A stretch of DNA of 61,217 nt from Nemertoderma westbladi (lineage: Eukaryota; Xenacoelomorpha; Nemertodermatida; Nemertodermatidae), in contig JAUCBJ010002940.1 of NCBI GenBank assembly GCA_032718475.1, positions 1 through 61,217 of the forward strand. Reading direction: 5' to 3'. Below the pieces are notes generated by a model. It searched no databases. It was given only the letters and a program-made list of their open reading frames with translations, and was not told the origin of the DNA. The first letter of the stretch is position 1. Each line of letters opens with the position of its first letter. Shown one piece after another: positions 57,401 to 61,217 of the stretch. Both the position numbers and the translations under genes were made by a program.

Positions 57401-60400
57401 AGTTAACAAATAACAGAAACAAATTAAGTAACAATAAACATGTTTTTGTTTGTATTTTGTTTTATATTATGATTTTCAACAGTAAGCGCATTTTAGCACT
57501 TACATCGATAATGTTTAAAAATTGAAACATTGAAACACTACATTGAAAACAAACCCTTAAAGGCGAATAGTGTGCGAATAGTGTTGAATACGTGTAGGCA
57601 CTCAAAAAACCTCACTTTTGTTTGAGACATTGACATTCATGAAATGTCTGTAGAAGACACTGATCGGGATAATTTAGATGAATTTATATTTTAATTTAGA
57701 TGGATTCTGTTATATGGCAGTGGGTATATTGCGTTGCAGATGCGGCCTGCCCTGCATCATCCTAGTGGTGTATGTTACCTTGGTTGAATCCAGGGTTTCG
57801 TAATCTAGCGCGTTGTTTTGTGTTCTAACGGTCCCGTCCGTAGAGTCGATATAGAACAGCGCCGGCGCCTGTTTCCCACCCCCGGCGTCCGCCAGGGTAG
57901 TGCCGATTTCGTAAACGAGCTTAAAAAATATAACCGAAAAGTTAAGTAACTAGAATTCTTTCAGATTTGTTACGAGAACGAACATAGTGAGTGTGAATAT
58001 AGATACGAGGATCAGAAATTAGTATAGAGTATTTGGGATCAAATGAAAAATTGTGACTCGTTACTATTAACGTCATCGGTATATTTTAGGCCTATGTGAC
58101 TATCTGCCAATCCAAATTAATAAATATATCACCCGAAATTATAACCCCTGTGTTTGCATTGCAATGAAGACGACTATAAGGTCAATTTATCTTAGTAATG
58201 TAATCTTCTAGAGCTGTAAAGTGATCATATATAATATAATTGTATAATGTTATACATAAGGAACACTGTGCCAATACGTACAGCGTTATTATTACAGTTT
58301 AACATTCACACACCTCCGAATTAACGTTTCCAGGTTTGTCCGCATCTGTCGCGGCCACTTGAACCACAGAAACTCCCAGCGGCCGGTTCTCCAACAGACT
58401 GGCTGTGAAACTCTTCTCCCCGAATGTTGGGTCGTTGTCGTTAATGTCGCTAATTGTTATGACAACGGCGGCCGCCGCAGTTCTAGGAGGAGTCCCTTTA
58501 TCACGCGCCTCCATCTTTAGGTTGTAAACTCCAACCTGGAAATAATTTACCCGCTTTAGTAAAGCAGATATCGCGATGTAAACATATGAACCACGCCATG
58601 TAACCGTTCAATGTACAATGACTGCCAATTACATTGTTGTCGGGTTATTTTCTGGCGTGGGTGGTTCGTTTAAGTTGTTGCTCACGGGCGTCAAAGAAAA
58701 CTTGCTCCGTCACAAATAGCGGCTCCTAGGCTTATTGATAATGGCATTCTATTATAGATTTTGTGTGGCCTTTGAGCAGCACGCGGTATGGGGTCTATTT
58801 CATATCGCAGTACAATGCAGTCAATCACATCGAATAAGAAAACTAAAATAAAACAACGAAAACAATGATCATTAATTTGACGGATACTTTTAAGAATCGT
58901 AAGAATCACCTTTTCTCTGTCTAGCAGATTGTTGTCGGAGATTCGTATTTCTCCATTAGTGACATCCATTACGAAAGGGATTAGGTTAGGGGTGCCTTCG
59001 GTTAAGTAATACTCAATCTGTCCGAATGCTGAGGCTGAGTCATCTAGGTCTGTAGCTGTAATCTTAGTCTGAGTGTTCGCGATGATAACACCTAAAATAA
59101 TACGGAACAACGGAAGTTAGTAAAACTTGCAAGATTACCAACTACTAATAAAATAAACCTATTCAATTCACGTAGAAACTTCATCAACAGCAACCTTGCA
59201 TATACACTTACTTTAGCGGCTATAAGTAATTAATAAAGTAAAATAAGTAAAAAAAATAAAGTAATTAATTAATTTATTCATTGATCTAACTCGACTGTAA
59301 CTAACACTAACAATTTAAAAGAAATAAACCCTTCTGAGATTCTACCACTAGAATAAATATTAATAAAATTTATGAGTTTATGAATTCTTTCTTTATTTTT
59401 TCTTGTCGAGGATCCAGAAAGATAATTTACATTGTCAACGTTATATATCAAATTTCATTATCAAACAAACTGAGAAGAGGAACAGGGGGTAGGGGTTAGG
59501 GTGAGGGGGGTTAGGGTTAGGGGGGTTAGGGTTAGGGGGGGGTTTGGGGGGGGGGGGGTCTTGACACAATTCCACCTCGGTAAATTAATGTTAAATTATC
59601 AATTTAGGGAAAGGAGTAGGTTACAGTGGCACGTTATTCTAACTAAGACAATAAACTAAACTAAGTCAATTGAACATTTCTGGGAGCAATCAGCTGTTAT
59701 TTGCGTCGATTTTCCCCAGAGGGACGAATTTTGATTGCGTCGAAAGCCCCCCCCCCCCCCACCTATCTTAACAACTACAGTTTAATGTACAAACCTTTAA
59801 CGGCGTCTTCAAACACACTGAATGTATTATAAGGTAGGTTCTGTAAGATGGGGGAGTTATCGTTGCAGTCATTGAGATTAATAGTTAACTGAAACTCTGC
59901 CGGCCTCCCACTAGCTCCATCAGTACACGCCTTTACTTTGGCGGTGTCGCAAGCCTGTCAAATAAGTTAGTTATCAAACAATATTACACATTTATTAAAT
60001 ATCAAATTACAAAAGCTTCATAAGTAGTTTATGTTCTCCTTAGTAACCATTTCGTGATGTTTCTATTTTGTAATAAACCATGCATAGTATAATTCTTGCA
60101 ACCATCAGCATGCAACGTATTTTAAAGTGTCTTGATTCTCGTGTCTAGCAGTCTGAACCTTAGTCTGCCCGTTCGTCAGTACTATAGTCCGACCGTACGC
60201 TTCTCCGTCTGTAATTTAGCTCGTTCGACCCCTTGCCCGTCTCAACGTTTGTTACTTTTTTCCGTCCGTCTTTTTGTCAGGATGTACTTTTGGCCGTCAG
60301 TATATACACGCAATGTATTTACCTCGATCTTAAGAACATGGGAAGTGGTACCGGCGTCCCTGTCCAACGCTTTAACTGCCGTGAGATAGCCGAGATTCGG

Positions 60401-61075
60401 CTCGATAAAGAACAGTCCACCCGCATTCTGGGTGAGCCGATATGTCACTCTGGCATTGAGACCTAAATCAGCGTCCGTGGCGGTCACCTTGACAGAAAAT
60501 TAAAAATTAAATATTTGGATATGCAGAGCTAAATTTAAGTATAGTTGATTTGACGCCCTAAAATCAACATTCCCAGTTACAACCAATATCAATCAGTATT
60601 TCAGTTAACAAGTAAAAAAATATATTAAATAACCAGAAACAGCGATTCGCCAGCTACTTTAACAGCTACCATAGGAGGACCTGTCTCTACTGCCTTGATT
60701 GGTGTGAAGCGGTCAATTACCTTCCGTATCCTTTGGGAAATGACATTCAATTTCGCACAAACTCTATAATTCAAAACAGAACAGATGAAAACGAAACCGA
60801 GGTCAGGGGAAAAATGTGAAAATCTATTAGACAGCCTAATAAATAACAATAATCCCACACCAATATCATTATTTCTATATTGACATAGACCAACCTCATA
60901 GAACATTGTATTCAACTCAATGCATTCGTCGATATTAATTGTAGCTGGGGAGGAAACGTCTGGGTTCCAGATGGGCCAGTTGTCGTTGTCGTCAATAACA
61001 TGAACCAATATGGTACCTGTACTACTCATCTGGGATAATGCGTTCTTATCTTTAACTTCTACAAGAACTTTACGC
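36279..61075 (-). CDS. cadherin-repeat type I membrane protein gene, 3' part (16 exons)
   Basis: Cell-surface adhesion protein read on the minus strand across 16 exons whose phases all agree. The ectodomain exons (61075-56402) carry cadherin calcium-binding motifs: DDNDNWP, ATDADLG, LDRDAG, NDCNDNSP, ATDLDD, LDREK, INDNDP, ATDADKPG, LDYE, DQNDNCP and ATDKDSAG. Two exons (53982-53793 and 53532-53399) encode a non-cadherin membrane-proximal domain with an RRRRQ stretch that could be a cleavage site. One exon (43521-43323) has the transmembrane helix followed by FKKKGK. Two exons encode a Lys/Ala/Pro-rich cytoplasmic tail, and the last a WW-like end. The 5' part lies beyond the window. Which cadherin class (FAT/Dachsous, CDH23, PCDH15-like or other) is unresolved. 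Three introns start with splice-site minisatellites, and the last intron holds two retrotransposon copies. Confidence 0.9.
36815..38719 (-). mobile_element. non-LTR retrotransposon copy (second family), longest
   Basis: Reverse transcriptase region with LVPVPKKGNLTLYGSFRGIS, QNGFRKGRRTMEPIL, FVDFFKAFDSVSRSRM, GVLQGDTLAPFLFI and LDFADDL, then a C-terminal domain with GSPCWALTAED and RFAGHCFR. A frameshift near 37710 splits it into two long ORFs (38706-37705 and 37714-36803). The 3' end CCTAGTAGTAG is shared by all copies. It is 5'-truncated at 38719, where it meets the inverted copy. It lies inside the last intron of the cadherin gene. Confidence 0.88.
38721..39486 (+). mobile_element. inverted partial copy of the same non-LTR retrotransposon
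   Basis: Plus-strand copy of the 3' third, equivalent to 37590-36815 read in reverse, starting within the segment for EGAQRLLSSLEHAAS and ending at the common CCTAGTAGT terminus. Small internal deletions break the frame. It forms a 0.77-kb inverted repeat with 36815-37592. Confidence 0.88.
39571..39751 (-). CDS. cadherin gene exon: cytoplasmic tail, second part
   Basis: Acceptor GTAG|AAATCT at 39751 and donor CCAG|GTTGG at 39571. It encodes a Lys/Ser/Pro-rich segment with KKPEKPDDKK and a duplicated EKSASKPA, ending in a Gly/Asp-rich stretch. Phase 0 in, phase 1 out. Confidence 0.85.
39850..42515 (-). repeat. 27-bp minisatellite carrying a 5' splice site in every unit (array A)
   Basis: About 98 nearly identical 27-bp units, ending 100 bases before the acceptor of the next exon. 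On the minus strand each unit contains CCTATAGTAAGTG, matching the donor of exon 42657-42495 exactly. Some units read CCTGTA. All frames are long open (VAPVPIVSV on minus, GTGATTLTI on plus) because the unit is 9 codons. One unit near 42083-42106 has lost two bases and breaks the frames. Confidence 0.97.
42495..42657 (-). CDS. cadherin gene exon: cytoplasmic tail, first part
   Basis: Acceptor ATAG at 42658 and donor at the first unit of the adjoining 27-bp array (CCTATA|GTAAGT, exon end 42495). It encodes KPKAAAAPAKGKAEKP, a Gln run and, at its 3' end, the first VAPVPI of the repeat. Phase fits both neighbours. Using a later donor in the array would lengthen the tail by multiples of nine residues. 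Confidence 0.82.
42750..43160. repeat. 34-bp tandem array, about 12 copies (array D)
   Basis: Units contain CAATTATAAATAAATATAGC followed by TGTGCACAATGCGT. It lies in the intron between the transmembrane exon and the tail exon, nearer the acceptor. The minus-strand unit holds GTGCACAG, a weak acceptor-like motif, but no GTAAGT. Confidence 0.95.
43323..43521 (-). CDS. cadherin gene exon: transmembrane segment
   Basis: Acceptor GTAG|ATGTG at 43521 and donor AAGGC|GTAAGT at 43323. It encodes the juxtamembrane VEPVEDPSWTDFW, a strongly hydrophobic helix of about 28 residues (IALIVFLVLLAILLIILL...) and the stop-transfer CFKKKGK. Phase 1 in, phase 2 out. Confidence 0.92.
43655..53398 (-). repeat. 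33-bp minisatellite carrying a 5' splice site in every unit (array B, 9.7 kb)
   Basis: About 290 units filling nearly the whole intron between exons 53532-53399 and 43521-43323. Each minus-strand unit has CCGACAGTAAGTTGG; the exon junction itself reads CCGACA|GTAAGTTTG. Units nearest the exon have a different spacer (ACAAATAAGTTAATG) from the homogenised bulk. Higher-order structure is clear: a block of about 1,980 bp repeats (47957 to 49939, and 49014 to 50996). Confidence 0.97.
53399..53532 (-). CDS. cadherin gene exon: membrane-proximal domain, second part
   Basis: Acceptor TTTCAG|GGAAC at 53532 and donor GACA|GTAAGT at 53399, which is the first unit of the 33-bp array. It encodes EQTITVYVSGIKDLSDPP and an acidic helix KEELLEIFRAD. 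Phase 2 in, phase 1 out, consistent with both neighbours. Confidence 0.88.
53793..53982 (-). CDS. cadherin gene exon: membrane-proximal domain, first part
   Basis: Acceptor GTTACAG|AGATT at 53982 and donor AATGA|GTGAGT at 53793. It encodes SLDLGNARKGDIEAALTAAI, a predicted helix, and a basic ARRRRQ site. The fold is not recognised; a SEA-like or ferredoxin-like membrane-adjacent domain is possible. The intron after it is short (260 bp) and has no minisatellite. Confidence 0.88.
54226..56415 (-). repeat. 20-bp minisatellite carrying a 5' splice site in most units (array C)
   Basis: About 110 units of GCTTATTAACTTACTTATAA, some diverged (TTATGCGC, TTATCAGC). Minus-strand units contain ATAAGTAAGTTAATAAGC. 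The exon-proximal unit is the donor of exon 56516-56402. The unit is not a multiple of three and its translation contains TAA, so downstream donors would truncate the protein. Confidence 0.97.
56402..56516 (-). CDS. cadherin gene exon: last cadherin-repeat segment
   Basis: Acceptor TTTTAG|TATTCC at 56516 and donor CTTATAA|GTAAGT at 56402, inside the first unit of the 20-bp array. It encodes YSLRIEASDGGSPP, typical of a cadherin F-strand, and ends FKSSDKLI, the last residues coming from the repeat unit itself. Phase 0 in, phase 1 out. Confidence 0.88.
56777..56963 (-). CDS. cadherin gene exon: cadherin repeat, N-terminal half
   Basis: Acceptor TTTAG at 56964, donor CAGCAG|GTAATT at 56777. It encodes PPTGPVVTVLATDKDSAGYG and LTGHIKVRPNAQL. 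Phase 2 in, phase 0 out. Confidence 0.9.
57189..57337 (-). CDS. cadherin gene exon: cadherin repeat, C-terminal half
   Basis: Acceptor TTTAG at 57338, donor TACGT|GTAAGT at 57189. It encodes FEIIAKDKGVEKDL and the calcium motif DQNDNCPIFQP. The intron after it is 225 bp with no array. Confidence 0.9.
57779..57919 (-). CDS. cadherin gene exon: cadherin repeat segment
   Basis: Acceptor TTTTTTAAG at 57920, donor ACCAAG|GTAACA at 57779. It encodes LFYIDSTDGTVRTQNALDYE, the typical D/E-strand region. The acceptor AAG is less common than CAG/TAG. Confidence 0.85.
58314..58535 (-). CDS. cadherin gene exon: end of one repeat and start of the next
   Basis: Acceptor TTCCAG at 58536, donor TCGGAG|GTGTGT at 58314. 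It encodes LKMEARDKGTPP, the linker SDINDNDPTF, LLENRPLG and ATDADKPGN, spanning a cadherin-repeat boundary. Confidence 0.93.
58910..59091 (-). CDS. cadherin gene exon: cadherin repeat, N-terminal half
   Basis: Acceptor TTTTAG at 59092, donor GAAAAG|GTGATT at 58910. It encodes TKITATDLDDSASAFGQIEY, TNGEIRI and LLDREK. Confidence 0.92.
59485..59556 (+). repeat. telomere-like TTAGGG and G-rich tract in a cadherin intron
   Basis: Several imperfect GGGTTAGGG units followed by runs of G. A C-run lies 190 bases on (59747-59760), so the two could pair or form G-rich structures. Confidence 0.85.
59795..59954 (-). CDS. cadherin gene exon: repeat boundary
   Basis: Acceptor GACAG at 59955, donor TTAAAG|GTTTG at 59795. 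It encodes FQLTINLNDCNDNSPIL and FSVFEDAV. The two cysteines near the start are unusual for a cadherin F-G region. Confidence 0.9.
60323..60487 (-). CDS. cadherin gene exon: cadherin repeat body
   Basis: Acceptor GTCAAG at 60488, donor ATCGAG|GTAAAT at 60323. It encodes TATDADLGLNARVTYRL, LGYLTAVKALDRDAG and HVLKIE. Exactly 55 codons. Confidence 0.93.
60658..60720 (-). CDS. cadherin gene exon: short A-B strand segment
   Basis: 63 bp, donor GTTAAA|GTAGCT at 60658. The acceptor was chosen as AAG at 60723-60721 because it keeps phase 0 with both neighbours; it is a weak acceptor, so the start is uncertain. It encodes KAVETGPPMVAVK. Confidence 0.65.
60895..61075 (-). CDS. cadherin gene exon: most 5' exon seen
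   Basis: Acceptor TTATAG at 61076, donor TATGAG|GTTGG at 60895. It encodes VLVEVKDKNALSQMSS, TILVHVIDDNDNWPIWNPD and the next A strand. Upstream exons lie beyond the window. Confidence 0.9.
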
Positions 61076-61217
61076 CTATAATAAATTAATTAAAGATTAG
61101 CAGATCTCTTGGAGAAGAGAGGGAAAGGCCTTCCAAACACGAAACTCCATGTCCATGCCAGCTATACAAGTAGAAGTAAAAATACCATGAAAATGAGCAT
61201 AATGACCCCAACTTTAT

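Overview
The window is AT-rich eukaryotic DNA, most likely from a marine invertebrate. The evidence is a multi-exon cadherin gene with consensus GT/AG introns, several non-LTR retrotransposons, kilobase-scale minisatellites, and frequent TAGGCCTA-type words of the kind I associate with invertebrate deuterostomes. The species cannot be named from sequence alone.

Region 1 (about 1-15,400) is an integrated Maverick/Polinton element of the adintovirus type, possibly cut by the left window edge. A plus-strand block carries a protein-primed family B DNA polymerase, a protein resembling the TATA-binding protein core fold, and an unknown ORF. A convergent minus-strand block (15,308 down to 6,725) carries, in transcription order, an unknown protein, a RING protein, an A32/FtsK-type packaging ATPase, a Gly-Gly-containing virion-type protein, a small basic ORF, a retroviral-type integrase, two tandem penton-like paralogs, a basic virion-type protein, the hexon-like major capsid protein, an adenain-type protease and an RNase H-like protein. 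Polymerase, integrase, hexon and one penton-like gene are each broken by one or two stops or frameshifts. The smaller genes are intact, so this is a recently inactivated copy.

Region 2 (about 15,400-39,500) is repeat-rich. It holds the 3' end of an unrecognised plus-strand host gene with in-frame peptide repeats, and a duplicate of the cadherin gene's last exon and 3' UTR. It also holds a nearly full-length CR1/L2-like LINE (minus strand) with two internal minisatellites, a Ly6/uPAR-like single-ORF gene, four copies of a second non-LTR family, and a MITE-like element with C/G-tract inverted termini.

Region 3 (36,279-61,075, minus strand) is the 3' part of a cadherin-repeat membrane protein gene. 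I could follow 16 exons in frame: cadherin repeats, a membrane-proximal domain, one transmembrane helix, a Lys/Pro-rich tail and a WW-like C-terminus.

The most striking observation is in this gene. Three of its introns begin with large minisatellites (27-bp, 33-bp and 20-bp units) whose units each contain the intron's own 5' splice site (GTAAGT). Exon phases show that the exon-proximal unit supplies a donor giving an intact frame. The introns therefore contain roughly 100 to 300 competing near-identical donors. In two arrays the unit is a multiple of three, so shifting donors could insert 9-residue or 11-residue peptide repeats.
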